A stretch of 64,000 bases of DNA, taken from NCBI RefSeq assembly GCF_040409955.1, contig NZ_CP123384.1, positions 2,799,501 through 2,863,500 on the forward strand, given 5' to 3'. Numbering within the stretch: position 1 is the first letter of the stretch; each line of letters starts with the position of its first letter. The notes beneath the pieces were generated by a model. That model was given only the letters and a program-made list of their open reading frames with translations. It did not search any database and was not told the origin of the DNA. Below, piece by piece: positions 47,479 through 59,971 of the stretch. The translations under genes were made by a program, and so were the position numbers. This DNA comes from Salipiger sp. H15 (lineage in GTDB: Bacteria; Pseudomonadota; Alphaproteobacteria; Rhodobacterales; Rhodobacteraceae).

Positions 47479-48873
47479 ATGGCCAACACCCGCACCGAGA
47501 CCGATAGCTTCGGCCCGCTCGAGGTTCCCGCCGACAAGTACTGGGGCGCACAGACCCAGCGGTCGATCATGAACTTCCCGATCGGCTGGGAGAAGCAGCC
47601 GGTTCCGATCATCCGCGCGCTCGGCGTGGTGAAGAAGGCCTGCGCGATGGCCAACAAGGAACTCGGGGACATGGACGCCGGCACCGCCGACGCGATCATC
47701 GCCGCCGCCTCCGAGGTCATCGAGGGCAAGTTCGACGACAACTTCCCGCTGGTGGTCTGGCAGACCGGCTCGGGCACCCAGTCGAACATGAACGCGAACG
47801 AGGTGATCTCGAACCGCGCCATCGAGATGCTGGGCGGCGTGATGGGCTCGAAGAAGCCGATCCACCCCAACGACCACTGCAACATGGGCCAGTCGTCCAA
47901 CGACACCTTCCCGACCGCCATGCACGTGGCCATCGCCATGCAGGCGCGTGACGTGCTGCTGCCCGGCCTGCGCAAGCTGCACGCCGCGCTCGAGGCGAAG
48001 TCCGAGGAATTCAAGGACATCATCAAGATCGGCCGGACCCACACGCAGGATGCCACCCCGCTGACGCTGGGCCAGGAGTTCGGCGGCTACACCCACCAGG
48101 TGAAGAAGGGCATCGAGCGCGTCGAGGCCTGCCTCGGCGACATCTACGAGCTGGCGCAGGGCGGCACCGCCGTCGGCACCGGCCTCAACACCAAGGCCGG
48201 CTGGGCCGAGATGGTCGCCCGCAACATGGCGACGATCACCGACCTGCCCTTCGTCACCGCGCCCAACAAGTTCGAGGCGCTCGCCGCGCATGACGCGATG
48301 GTCATGTTCTCCGGCGCGCTGAAGACCGTGGCGGCCTCGCTCTTCAAGATCGCCAACGACATGCGCCTGCTCGGCTCCGGCCCGCGCTCGGGTCTCGGCG
48401 AGCTGATCCTGCCCGAGAACGAGCCCGGCTCGTCGATCATGCCCGGCAAGGTCAACCCGACCCAGGCCGAGGCGCTGACCATGGTCTGCGCGCATGTGAT
48501 GGGCAACGACGCCGCCGTCGGCTTCGCCGGCAGCCAGGGCCACTTCGAGCTCAACGTCTACAACCCGATGATGAGCTACAACGTGCTGCAGTCGATGCAG
48601 CTGCTCGGCGACAGCGCCTCGGCCTTCACCGACAACATGGTGGTCGGCACGCAGGCGAACGTGGCGCGCATCGACAAGCTGATGAAGGAATCGCTGATGC
48701 TGGTGACGGCGCTGGCGCCGACCATCGGCTATGACAACGCCACCAAGGTCGCCAAGACCGCGCACAAGAACGGCACCACGCTGAAGGAAGAGGCGATCGC
48801 GCTCGGCTTCGTCGATGCCGAAACCTTCGACCGCATCGTGCGCCCCGAGGACATGATCGGCCCGAAGGGCTGA
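47479..48873 (+). CDS. fumC: Class II fumarase
   Basis: The 464-residue enzyme starts at ATG 47479 behind AGGAGG. The signature is [17 protein letters not shown]. Also present are [14 protein letters not shown] and the catalytic His-containing [17 protein letters not shown]. It converts fumarate to malate in the TCA cycle, in an iron-free form. Length is typical. A terminator follows the gene. Confidence 0.97.
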   Translation: MANTRTETDSFGPLEVPADKYWGAQTQRSIMNFPIGWEKQPVPIIRALGVVKKACAMANKELGDMDAGTADAIIAAASEVIEGKFDDNFPLVVWQTGSGTQSNMNANEVISNRAIEMLGGVMGSKKPIHPNDHCNMGQSSNDTFPTAMHVAIAMQARDVLLPGLRKLHAALEAKSEEFKDIIKIGRTHTQDATPLTLGQEFGGYTHQVKKGIERVEACLGDIYELAQGGTAVGTGLNTKAGWAEMVARNMATITDLPFVTAPNKFEALAAHDAMVMFSGALKTVAASLFKIANDMRLLGSGPRSGLGELILPENEPGSSIMPGKVNPTQAEALTMVCAHVMGNDAAVGFAGSQGHFELNVYNPMMSYNVLQSMQLLGDSASAFTDNMVVGTQANVARIDKLMKESLMLVTALAPTIGYDNATKVAKTAHKNGTTLKEEAIALGFVDAETFDRIVRPEDMIGPKG

Positions 48874-48906
48874 TCGCGACCTCACCGCGACCTGATCGAG
48901 ACAAGG

Positions 48907-48934
48907 ACGGGGCCCGCGCGGCCCCGTTCTCTTT
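48907..48934 (+). terminator. Terminator of fumC
   Basis: Arms ACGGGGCC and GGCCCCGT around CGCGC, then TCTCTTTT, 34 bases past the stop. Confidence 0.85.
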
Positions 48935-49017
48935 TCCGCCGACCGGCGCGCCTCCCCGCGGAAAACCCCGCGCTTTGCCCATTGCCCGGCCCGCGCGCCA
49001 CGCTATTCTCCGCTGCC

Positions 49018-49218
49018 ATGAGCAACGTCATCAACCTCAACCGCTTCCGCAAGGACCGCGCCCGCGCCGACAGGCGCGCGCAGGCCGACGAGAATGCCGC
49101 GCGCCACGGCCGCAGCAAGGCCGAGAAGCAGCGCGAGGCGGCCGAGGCCGCGAAGTCCGCGCGCGATCTCGACGGGCACAGGCGCGACGCCCCGGCAGAT
49201 CCCAAGCCCGAAACATGA
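49018..49218 (+). CDS. DUF4169 small charged protein
   Basis: The 66-residue protein starts at ATG 49018. MSNVINLNRFRKDRARADRR is the typical DUF4169 opening, followed by a long charged helix NAARHGRSKAEKQREAAEAAK and a polar tail. The family is restricted to Rhodobacteraceae-type organisms and has no known role. It overlaps the next gene as ATGA, and the pair is a conserved unit in my recollection. Confidence 0.8.
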   Translation: MSNVINLNRFRKDRARADRRAQADENAARHGRSKAEKQREAAEAAKSARDLDGHRRDAPADPKPET

Positions 49219-49448
49219 CGGGCCGCCCGGTCAAGCACTCGCTCACCATCCGCGGCCACCGCACCTCGGTGTCGCTCGAGGCGCCGTTCTGGGACGAGTT
49301 CCGCCGCATCGCCGAGACAGAGGGCAAGACGCTGAACGCGCTCGCCACCGAGATCGACGCCGGCCGCGGCACCGAGGCGGGGCTCGCCTCGGCGATCCGC
49401 GTGCACGTGCTCGGCCACCTGCGCGCCCGCCTCGACCGGCTGGGCTGA
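49215..49448 (+). CDS. Ribbon-helix-helix domain protein
   Basis: The 77-residue protein is one RHH_4-type domain: KHSLTIRGHRTSVSLEAPFWDEFRRIAETEG (strand then first helix) and LNALATEIDAGRG... ASAIRVHVLGHLR (second helix). The family name in databases is ribbon-helix-helix protein of unknown targets. The start overlaps the DUF4169 stop (ATGA), so the two are translated together. Likely DNA-binding dimers. Confidence 0.85.
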   Translation: MTGRPVKHSLTIRGHRTSVSLEAPFWDEFRRIAETEGKTLNALATEIDAGRGTEAGLASAIRVHVLGHLRARLDRLG

Positions 49449-49646
49449 GCGCCGCGCCCGCCCCTTCTTCTCTTTGAAAATACGCCGGGGGTGAATTCGC
49501 CGCAGGCGAAGAGGGGGCAGCGCCCCCTCGCTTCCGCCGCCGCTCCCGCGTCCCGCAGCCGGCGGCGAGGCTCAGCGCCCTTGCCGCCGCGCCACTTCCG
49601 CCCTATGACGCCCGCGTCTGCCCTGCATGAGACGGAAGGTTAGCCG

Positions 49647-50954
<1,308 letters not shown>

Positions 50955-51006
50955 TCCGCCGGGGATTTGGGGGCGCTGCCCCCGCCCGCGCTGCGCGCGG
51001 ACTCCC

Positions 51007-51082
51007 CCGGGATATTTGAGCCATGTGGAAGGGGCCGGCGCGGCGCTCGCGTGAACGTGAGCCGGGGCGCCGGCCCCTTTCC
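51007..51082 (+). terminator. Terminator of purB with host-type intergenic element
   Basis: Arms AAGGGGCCGGCGC (51029-51041) and GCGCCGGCCCCTT (51067-51079) are followed by TCCCTTT. Just before lies CGGGATATTTGAGCCATGTG, an element that recurs at 63778-63802 and, inverted and degenerate, at 49477-49495. Confidence 0.7.
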
Positions 51083-51140
51083 CTTTGGTGCGCGGGCGGC
51101 GTCGTGCTAGCCTTGCGGCATTCGACACGGAGGATGACGC

Positions 51141-51296
51141 ATGACGATCAAGACCCTGTTGACCGCCGCGGCGCTTCTGGCCGCGCCGCTTGCCGCCTGG
51201 GCGGAATGCGGCTCCCACAGCGAGGCCAAGATGACCTGCGCCGCCGGCTCGGAATACGATTCCGCCTCTGGCACCTGCAAGGTCGTTTCGGGCTGA
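51141..51296 (+). CDS. Small secreted Cys protein
   Basis: The 51-residue protein, too short for many gene finders, starts at ATG 51141 behind GGAGGATG. Signal peptide MTIKTLLTAAALLAAPLAAW then A|ECG. The mature part has three cysteines in a compact pattern: ECGSHSEAKMTCAAGSEYDS and SGTCKVVSG, reminiscent of small chitin-binding-like folds. It follows purB, and similar short genes appear at this place in relatives as far as I recall. Periplasmic, function unknown. Confidence 0.7.
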   Translation: MTIKTLLTAAALLAAPLAAWAECGSHSEAKMTCAAGSEYDSASGTCKVVSG

Positions 51297-51325
51297 CGAG
51301 GCGCGTCCGCGCGCCACATCACGCG

Positions 51326-51356
51326 AAGGGGCGGCCCGGCACGGCTGCCCTTTTTT
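51326..51356 (+). terminator. Terminator after the small secreted protein
   Basis: Stem AAGGGGCGGCC / GGCTGCCCTT (one mismatch) with loop CGGCAC, followed by six T, 30 bases past the stop. Confidence 0.8.
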
Positions 51357-51501
51357 CATGCCCGCGCCCCCGCGCCTGCCGGAATGGCGGGCAGAGGCGC
51401 GGAAGGGACCCGCGGCACGGGTCGGGTTTCGGGGCGCGGATGAGGGATCGTTAACCTCGCTGCGCTAGCTCTGGGACCTGCAAGAGCCCGGGCCAGCCAC
51501 C

Positions 51502-52551
51502 ATGTCGCACCTGCCGTCGCGTTCCAACCCTTCGCCCCCCGGCGGGCAGCCGCCGCTGTCGCGCCGCGCCAAGGCGGCGATCATCGTGCAGTTCCTGCTC
51601 AACGAGGGGGCGGACGTGCCGCTCGCCTCGCTGCCCGAGGAGCTTCAGGCGGAGCTGACGCTGCAGCTCGGGCGCATGCGCTACATCGACCGCGCCACGC
51701 TCAACGCCGTGGTCGAGGAATTCTCCGAGGAGCTGGACGGGGTCGGCCTCGCCTTTCCCGGAGACATGGCCGGGGCGCTCTCGGCGCTCGAGGGCAAGAT
51801 CAGCGCCCGCACCGCGGCGCGGCTGCGCAAGGAGGCGGGAGTGCGGCAGAGCGGCGATCCCTGGGAGCGCATCGGCGCCCTGCCCGAGGAGCGCGTCGCC
51901 GCCATCGCCGGGGCCGAGGCGACCGAGATCGCCGCGGTCATGCTCTCGAAGATCGCCACCGCCAAGGCCGCCGCGGTGCTGGCGCTGCTGCCCGGCGACC
52001 GGGCGCGGCGCATCGCCTACGCCGTGTCGATGACCGCGGGCGTCTCGCCCGAGGCGGTGGACCGGATCGGGCTCAGCCTTGCCGCGCAGCTCGACGCCGA
52101 GCCGCCGAGGGCCTTTGCCAAGCGCGCCGACGAGCGGGTGGGCGCGATCCTCAACTACGCCGCCTCGGCCAAGCGCGACGAGGTGCTCGAGGGGCTCGAG
52201 GAGACCGACAAGGCCTTTGCCGAGGCGGTGCGCCGGGCGATCTTCACCTTCGCCGACATCCCTGCCCGGCTGAAGAAGCAGGACGTGCCGAAGATCACCC
52301 GCGACGTGCCGCCCGAGCAGCTGACCCTCGCCATCGCCGCCGCCAGCGCCGCGGCCGACCTGCCCGCGGCCGAGTACCTGCTCGAGAACATGTCCAAGCG
52401 CATGGCCGCCGCGCTGCGCGAGGATGCGGCGGGGATGAGCGTCAAGGGCAAGCGCGGCGAGGCGGCGATGAACGCCGTGGTCAGCGCCATCCGCGAGCTT
52501 GTCGGCGTGGGCGAGATCGAGCTGAAGAGCGGCGAGGAGGAGGACGAGTAG
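51502..52551 (+). CDS. FliG-domain protein, separate from flagellar cluster
   Basis: The 349-residue protein begins with a Pro-rich leader, then LSRRAKAAIIVQFLLNEGADVPLASLPEELQAEL (FliG N-domain, about 20-55). The middle domain is PWERIGALPEERVAAIAGAEATEIAAVMLSK, and the C-domain is FTFADIPARLKKQDVPKITRDVPPEQLTLAIA with the charged helix used in torque generation. The C-terminus is acidic. No flagellar gene is near, so this may be the second FliG-like copy often found in alphaproteobacteria. Role in the motor is uncertain. Confidence 0.8.
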   Translation: MSHLPSRSNPSPPGGQPPLSRRAKAAIIVQFLLNEGADVPLASLPEELQAELTLQLGRMRYIDRATLNAVVEEFSEELDGVGLAFPGDMAGALSALEGKISARTAARLRKEAGVRQSGDPWERIGALPEERVAAIAGAEATEIAAVMLSKIATAKAAAVLALLPGDRARRIAYAVSMTAGVSPEAVDRIGLSLAAQLDAEPPRAFAKRADERVGAILNYAASAKRDEVLEGLEETDKAFAEAVRRAIFTFADIPARLKKQDVPKITRDVPPEQLTLAIAAASAAADLPAAEYLLENMSKRMAAALREDAAGMSVKGKRGEAAMNAVVSAIRELVGVGEIELKSGEEEDE

Positions 52552-52615
52552 ACCCGGAACTTGTGCTGCGCCCCGGGTGGGCCTAAATCTGCCCTTCAGG
52601 AAAGCGGAGCGGGTT

Positions 52616-53566
52616 TTGACCGAGGGCAAGAAGAACAGGGCCGGCAATGAGCGGCCGCGCGGCGGCGCCGGCGACTACCTGTCGGACAAGGCGCTGCGCG
52701 CGATGATCAAGGCGGCGCTGCTGCTGCCTCCCGCCGCGCGCGGCGGGATGATGGCGGCGCTGATCTCGAAGCTGGTCGCGCCGCTCGCGGGCTACCGCGA
52801 CCGTGCCATGGCGAACCTTGCCCATGTCTGGCCCGAGATGCCCGAGGCCGAGCGCCGCCGCATCGCCGATGAGGTGGCGCAGAACGCCGGGCGCACGATG
52901 ATCGAGAATTACGACGTGCCGGGGCTGCTGGCGCGGATGAAGGACACGCCGATCACCGGCGAGGGCGTCGCGGCGATCGAGGCGGCCCGCGCCGAGGGCC
53001 GGCCGATCCTCTTCGTCACCGGGCACTACGGGAATTTCGAGGCGCCGCGCGCCGCGCTGGTCGCCCGCGGCTGGCGCATCGGCGGGCTCTACCGGCCGAT
53101 GGCCAACCCGTTCTTCAACGAACATTACGCCGCCAACATGCATGCCCTGAGCGATCCGGTCTTCGAACAGGGGCGGCGCGGCACCATGGGGCTGCTCAAG
53201 CACATCCGGGGCGGCGGCATGGGCGTGCTGCTCTTCGACGTCTACGACAGCGCCGGCGTGCCCATCGACTTCCTCGGCCAGTCCGCGCCCACGCTGACCT
53301 CCGCCGCCGAGATCGCGGTGAAGACCGGCGCGCTCTTCGTGCCCTTCTTCGGCATCCGCAGGGCGGACGGGGTGAATTTCGACGCAGTCTTCGAGGCGCC
53401 GATCCCGCATGGCGACCCGGTCGAGATGATGCGCGAGGTCACCCGGCGGCTCGAGGCGCGGATCGAGGCGGACCCGGGTCAATGGTTCTGGATCCACCGG
53501 CGCTGGAAGCCCAAGCGCCAGCGCAAGCGGGCGGAGAAGCGCGCACGGCAGGAAGGCAAGGCCTGA
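52616..53566 (+). CDS. Lipid A lauroyl-type acyltransferase (LpxL/HtrB family)
   Basis: The best start is TTG 52616 with GGAGCG upstream; a GTG at 52577 would add 13 residues. The 316-residue protein has an N-terminal membrane-near helix, then LAGYRDRAMANLAHVWPEM, the active-site motif GHYGNFEAPR (H-x4-E), GGLYRPMANPFFNEHY, and QWFWIHRRWKPK at the end. It adds a secondary acyl chain to lipid A at the inner membrane. It follows the FliG gene by 65 bases on the same strand. Confidence 0.88.
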   Translation: MTEGKKNRAGNERPRGGAGDYLSDKALRAMIKAALLLPPAARGGMMAALISKLVAPLAGYRDRAMANLAHVWPEMPEAERRRIADEVAQNAGRTMIENYDVPGLLARMKDTPITGEGVAAIEAARAEGRPILFVTGHYGNFEAPRAALVARGWRIGGLYRPMANPFFNEHYAANMHALSDPVFEQGRRGTMGLLKHIRGGGMGVLLFDVYDSAGVPIDFLGQSAPTLTSAAEIAVKTGALFVPFFGIRRADGVNFDAVFEAPIPHGDPVEMMREVTRRLEARIEADPGQWFWIHRRWKPKRQRKRAEKRARQEGKA

Positions 53567-53653
53567 GCCGGCGGCAAGGCGCTTGATCCAGGGCGAGCCC
53601 CCGCCCTAGGCTCGGCGCATTGCCTTGGTTCATCAATTTCCGGGAAATCCCAC

Positions 53654-54001
53654 ATGCCCCTTCTCAGGACAGTCTCCGCCATCGCCGCGATCGTGATCGT
53701 CCCGGCCTGCGCCGAAACCGACATGGCGCCCTCGGGCGCGACCATGGCCGCCGCGCCGGACGGCCCGCCCTTCATCGAGACAATGGCCCCCGAGGTCAGC
53801 AATGCCGCGGTCGCCTCCTGCCAGTCGGCACTCGAGAGCCAGACCAGCGGCGGCGTGTCCGTGCTCGGCAGCGAGACCTCCGAGGCCGCGACGGCGATCT
53901 ACATGCGCGTCGGCGCGAACGGCGCGCCCTGGCGCTGCCTCGTGGCACCCGACGGCAGCGGGCCCGACCTGATGTTCATGGGATCCGAAGGCGCGGCCTG
54001 A
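53654..54001 (+). CDS. Small secreted or lipoprotein of unknown function
   Basis: The 115-residue protein starts at ATG 53654. The N-terminus VSAIAAIVIVPAC has a lipobox-like VPAC with Cys19. The mature part is low in charge, with SCQSALESQTSGG and APWRCLVAPDGSGPDLMFMG, i.e. two Cys likely paired. No family recognised. It is convergent with the DUF1223 gene. Confidence 0.65.
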   Translation: MPLLRTVSAIAAIVIVPACAETDMAPSGATMAAAPDGPPFIETMAPEVSNAAVASCQSALESQTSGGVSVLGSETSEAATAIYMRVGANGAPWRCLVAPDGSGPDLMFMGSEGAA

Positions 54002-54017
54002 CCGCCGCGCCGGGGGC

Positions 54018-54725
54018 TCACTCGCGCCAGCGCGCCGCCGCCAGCACCGGGCCGAAGGGCGGCTCCTGCAGCAGCACGACCGCCGGATCGTCGCCCTCGA
54101 GCGGCACCGAGGTCTCGAAGGCGCCCTGCCCGTCCCAGCTGCCGATCACGCGCCAGCCATGGGCGATGTTGGTATAGGTCATCTCGAGCCCGGCATTCTC
54201 GCCGTCCTCGATCGCCACGGTCTTCTGCGGCGCGTAGCGCACGAGATGCACCACCGTCTCGGGCGGCATGCTGGCGATCGGCTCGGCCCGGATCACCAGC
54301 TGGTCGCCGTCGCGGGCGAGCAGCAGCTTCACCGGCGAGGGCGTCTCGGCGGCGGCGCGGATCGCGTCGACCACCTTCATCGGGCGCGAGCCGACCACGT
54401 CGAAGCGCCCGGCGACGATCATCTGCGGCGTGTAGAGCGAGCGGCGCCCGGCGGCGCGGGCGTAGCCCTTCTGGCGCTTGGTGAAGGCGGGATCGGCGAA
54501 GTCGTCCTTCCAGCCGATGTAATCCCAGTAGTCCACGTGCAGCGCCAGCGGGATCACGTCGTCGCGCGAGCTGAGCTCGGAGAGGACGGCATCGGCGGGC
54601 GGACAGGCGGCGCAGCCCTGCGAGGTGAAGAGCTCGACCAGAACCGGAGTGTCCTGCTGTGCCTGGGCCACGCTGCCAGCCAGCAGCATGGCGATGGGTG
54701 CCATCCAAGTCGTGAGTCGGAACAT
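54018..54725 (-). CDS. DUF1223 secreted thioredoxin-like protein
   Basis: The 235-residue protein starts at ATG 54725. Signal peptide to about 22 (MLLAGSVAQA|Q). The domain begins VLVELFTSQGCAACPPADAV, a CxxC thioredoxin-like site (CAAC), followed by ALHVDYWDYIGWKDDFADPA and TPQMIVAGRF, all typical of DUF1223. Function is not established; redox or metal roles are proposed by fold. It is divergent from acnA with about 220 bases between. Confidence 0.88.
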   Translation of the reverse strand: MFRLTTWMAPIAMLLAGSVAQAQQDTPVLVELFTSQGCAACPPADAVLSELSSRDDVIPLALHVDYWDYIGWKDDFADPAFTKRQKGYARAAGRRSLYTPQMIVAGRFDVVGSRPMKVVDAIRAAAETPSPVKLLLARDGDQLVIRAEPIASMPPETVVHLVRYAPQKTVAIEDGENAGLEMTYTNIAHGWRVIGSWDGQGAFETSVPLEGDDPAVVLLQEPPFGPVLAAARWRE

Positions 54726-54768
54726 CTGGCCAGTTTTCCCCCTAGCTCTGCCATTCTTGGGGTACAAA

Positions 54769-54810
54769 ACCCGCTCTGAAATAACCAATCAAGGTTTTGC
54801 GAGAGCGGGT
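54769..54810. repeat. Inverted repeat in the acnA upstream region
   Basis: Arms ACCCGCTCT (54769-54777) and AGAGCGGGT (54802-54810), perfect nine base pairs with a 24-base gap, between the DUF1223 start and acnA. It could form a 5' structure for the minus-strand gene, or be a protein site. Confidence 0.45.
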
Positions 54811-54827
54811 GAAGCAAGTTTTTCGCG

Positions 54828-54851
54828 TTTTGTATACCGTAGAATACAAAA
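54828..54851. promoter_or_regulatory. Candidate operator TTTTGTAT-N8-ATACAAAA before acnA
   Basis: Perfect eight-base arms around an eight-base centre, AT-rich in an otherwise GC-rich setting, 92 bases before the acnA start. The core is similar to TTGTATACAA-type sites of GntR-family regulators of acyl-CoA or organic-acid pathways. It likely lies over the acnA promoter. Confidence 0.5.
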
Positions 54852-54942
54852 AGCGGCTCCCCCCTCTTGAACCAAGCCCTGCCATGGGGCAGATAGCCTG
54901 CGAGCGAACCCCTTTTCTCCAGCCTTTGATAGGGAGCCAGAT

Positions 54943-57714
<2,772 letters not shown>

Positions 57715-57783
57715 TCCGGCCGGGGCCCCTCGGGGCCCCTTCCACCAGGCAGGCGGCCCGCAAGGGTGCCGAGTTGATCAAGG

Positions 57784-57818
57784 AAAGCCGCCCGGAGCCT
57801 GCGCTCCGGGCGGCTTTT
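57784..57818 (+). terminator. Terminator of acnA
   Basis: Perfect 15-bp arms AAAGCCGCCCGGAGC and GCTCCGGGCGGCTTT with loop CTGC, then T, about 70 bases past the stop. Confidence 0.9.
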
Positions 57819-58043
57819 CGTTGCGGGCGCGCAACTTTGCGGCAGGTTTCGTGGCATGAATGCCACAGCGCGACGGAGAATCGCGGAGTTGGAGGGCATT
57901 TGAGCCAAACTCGCCGCTTGCGTCGCATTCCGGACACCTGGCTTGCCGCTACGTGATGTACTCTTGCTGCAAGCTCTCCATCCAAGGGGGCAGGACAGGA
58001 TGCGGGGCAACGACCCCGGACAAGCATCCGGACGAGGCAGAAG
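57819..58043. other. Intergenic region without a gene
   Basis: Some 225 bases between the acnA terminator and a small secreted gene. Nothing with a start signal or clear structure was found. It probably holds the promoter of the small gene. Confidence 0.4.
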
Positions 58044-58196
58044 ATGAAACGCATGACCCTGATACAGCTGGGCGCGCTGGTCGCCCTTGTCGTCTTTGGC
58101 GCCTATCACGGCGCGCGCGCGCAGCAACCGGCGCCGCAGCCGCCCTGCGCCGCCGGCGCAGACGCGTCCGCCGCGCAGGAGGGCTGCACCCTCTGA
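58044..58196 (+). CDS. Small secreted protein, 50 residues
   Basis: The frame starts at ATG 58044 with GAGGCAGAAG ahead. MKRMTLIQLGALVALVVFGA is a signal or anchor helix, then YHGARA|QQPAPQPP and a short Cys-containing tail CAAGADASAAQEGCTL. Two Cys may be paired. It resembles other tiny periplasmic proteins of the family but no name can be given. Confidence 0.5.
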   Translation: MKRMTLIQLGALVALVVFGAYHGARAQQPAPQPPCAAGADASAAQEGCTL

Positions 58197-58250
58197 CGCG
58201 CCGCCCCCCGGATCATTCCCGCGCGCAGGACTCCCCGGAAGCGCGACGTG

Positions 58251-58685
58251 TCAGGCGCTGGCGACCTGTCGGCGGGCCGGGATCGGGAAGACGAGGTCGT
58301 AGGCCCAGTTGAAGGCGAAGGCATAGACCAGGTAGAAACCGGCAAAGCCCAAGTCCATCACCAGCGCATGGCCAAGGCTCACGCCCAGTTCCCAGGCGAT
58401 GTAGGGCGCCAGCCCCAGCAGCAGGCCAAGCTCGAACAGCACCGCGTGGACCACGCGCTGGCGCAGGGTCTTCTGCGTATGGCCGTGGCGGCGCGTCATC
58501 CAGAGGTCGAACAGCAGGTTGTAGAGGTAGTTCCAGCCCGTCGCGACGGTGGCGCAGACCAGCGCGACAAGGCCGATCTCGTGCATGTCGCGGTCGAAGG
58601 CCCAGGCGCCGAGCGGGGTGACGAGGGCGAGGCCGATCAGCTCGAAGCTGAGGGCGTGACGGATACGATCGGACCGGGTGCGCAT
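58251..58685 (-). CDS. PACE-family (AceI-type) membrane efflux protein
   Basis: The 144-residue protein starts at ATG 58685 behind GGAGAG. It contains the two BTP domains of PACE transporters: RTRSDRIRHALSFELIGLAL then ATGWNYLYNLLFDLWMTRR, and TLRQRVVHAVLFELGLLLG then FNWAYDLVFP. Each repeat has the R-x-x-H-A-x-x-F-E and W-x-x-x-x-N/Y-x-x-F/D signatures, and four membrane helices result. Members export chlorhexidine, acriflavine or short diamines using the proton gradient. Natural substrate may be polyamine. Confidence 0.85.
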   Translation of the reverse strand: MRTRSDRIRHALSFELIGLALVTPLGAWAFDRDMHEIGLVALVCATVATGWNYLYNLLFDLWMTRRHGHTQKTLRQRVVHAVLFELGLLLGLAPYIAWELGVSLGHALVMDLGFAGFYLVYAFAFNWAYDLVFPIPARRQVASA

Positions 58686-58826
58686 GACACTCTCCATGGC
58701 ATCGGGCCGTCCCGTCTGATTTCCCGTCATGGGGGAGGTCGTCCTCTCTCGGACCCGCGATCTAGGCGCTCCGGCGCGGGAAATCAAGCGCGCCGGAGGC
58801 CATGGCGGCATTGCGCCGCGGGCAGG

Positions 58827-59855
58827 TCAGCCCGCCTTGCGCAGCTCGGGCGCGACCTTGGTGCCAAGCACCTCGATCGCCTTCAGCATCTCGCGGTGCT
58901 CGATGACACCGATCGCCATCTGGATCGTCACCCGGTCAAAGCCAAGATCCTCGCGCAGCCCGAGGATCTTGTCGACCACCTGCGCCGGGCTGCCGACGAA
59001 CATCGCGCCCTCGGGGCCCATGCCCGCGTCGTATTGCGCGCGGCTCTGCGGCGGCCAGCCGCGCTCGCGCCCGATCTGGTCCATCACCTGCTTCTGCGCC
59101 GGGAAGAAGAGGTCGGCCGCCGCCTTGGCGTCCTCGCCGACGAAGCCGTGCACGTTGAGCGAGACGCGCGCCTTGTCGGCATGACCGGACTGCGCCGCGG
59201 CCCGGCGGTAGAGATCGGCGAGCGGCGCGAAGCGGCGCGGCTGGCCGCCGATGATCGCCAGCGCCAGCGGCAGGCCGAGCGCCCCGGCGCGGACCATGCT
59301 CTGCGGCGTGCCGCCCGCGGCGATCCAGATCGGCAGCTTGTCCTGCGCGGCGCGCGGGTAGACCCCGGCGCCGTCCACCTTGGGCGTGTGCGCCGTGCCG
59401 GGCCAGCTCAGCCGCTCATGCTCATTGATCGCCAGCAGCATCGAGAGCTTTTCCTCGAAAAGCTCGTTGTAGTCGTCGAGATCGTAGCCGAAGAGCGGGA
59501 AGCTCTCGATGAAGCTGCCGCGGCCCACCATCAGCTCGGCGCGGCCGCCGGTCAGGTTGTCGAGCGTCGCGAACTGCTGGTAGACGCGGATCGGATCGTC
59601 CGAGCTGAGCACGGTCACCGCCGAGCTGAGCTTGATGTTTTTCGTCGTGCGTGCGGCACCGGCCAGCACCGTCGCGGGTGACGAGATGGCGTAGTTCGGC
59701 CGGTGATGCTCGCCGAGGCCGAAGACGTCGAGCCCGACCTGATCGGCCAGCTCGATCTCCTCCATCAGCTCCTGCAAGCGCTTGGCCGCATCGACCTTCT
59801 CGCCGGTGACCGGGTTCGTGCCGACATCGCCGAATGTGTAGAGTCCGAGTTCCAT
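58827..59855 (-). CDS. Luciferase-like flavin-dependent oxidoreductase
   Basis: The 342-residue enzyme starts at ATG 59855 (GGAG upstream on its strand); the longer open frame reaches into the kinase gene and is noise. MELGLYTFGDVGTNPVTGEK and GLDVFGLGEHHRPNYAISSPA are typical of LLM-class group 1 proteins. RAELMVGRGSFIESFPLFGY and LPIWIAAGGTPQSM continue the pattern. These are FMN- or F420-type monooxygenases; rhodobacteria lack F420, so FMN is more likely. The substrate is not known. Confidence 0.85.
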   Translation of the reverse strand: MELGLYTFGDVGTNPVTGEKVDAAKRLQELMEEIELADQVGLDVFGLGEHHRPNYAISSPATVLAGAARTTKNIKLSSAVTVLSSDDPIRVYQQFATLDNLTGGRAELMVGRGSFIESFPLFGYDLDDYNELFEEKLSMLLAINEHERLSWPGTAHTPKVDGAGVYPRAAQDKLPIWIAAGGTPQSMVRAGALGLPLALAIIGGQPRRFAPLADLYRRAAAQSGHADKARVSLNVHGFVGEDAKAAADLFFPAQKQVMDQIGRERGWPPQSRAQYDAGMGPEGAMFVGSPAQVVDKILGLREDLGFDRVTIQMAIGVIEHREMLKAIEVLGTKVAPELRKAG

Positions 59856-59971
59856 TGCACTCTCCTTGCGTTGGAGCGGAACGTAAGGCGCAAAGTCCCC
59901 GCGCGACAGTCCCCGCTGCGCCGGTCCGGCGCACAGCCGATGTGCAGGGATCCGGGGGCTGTGGTCCTGGG

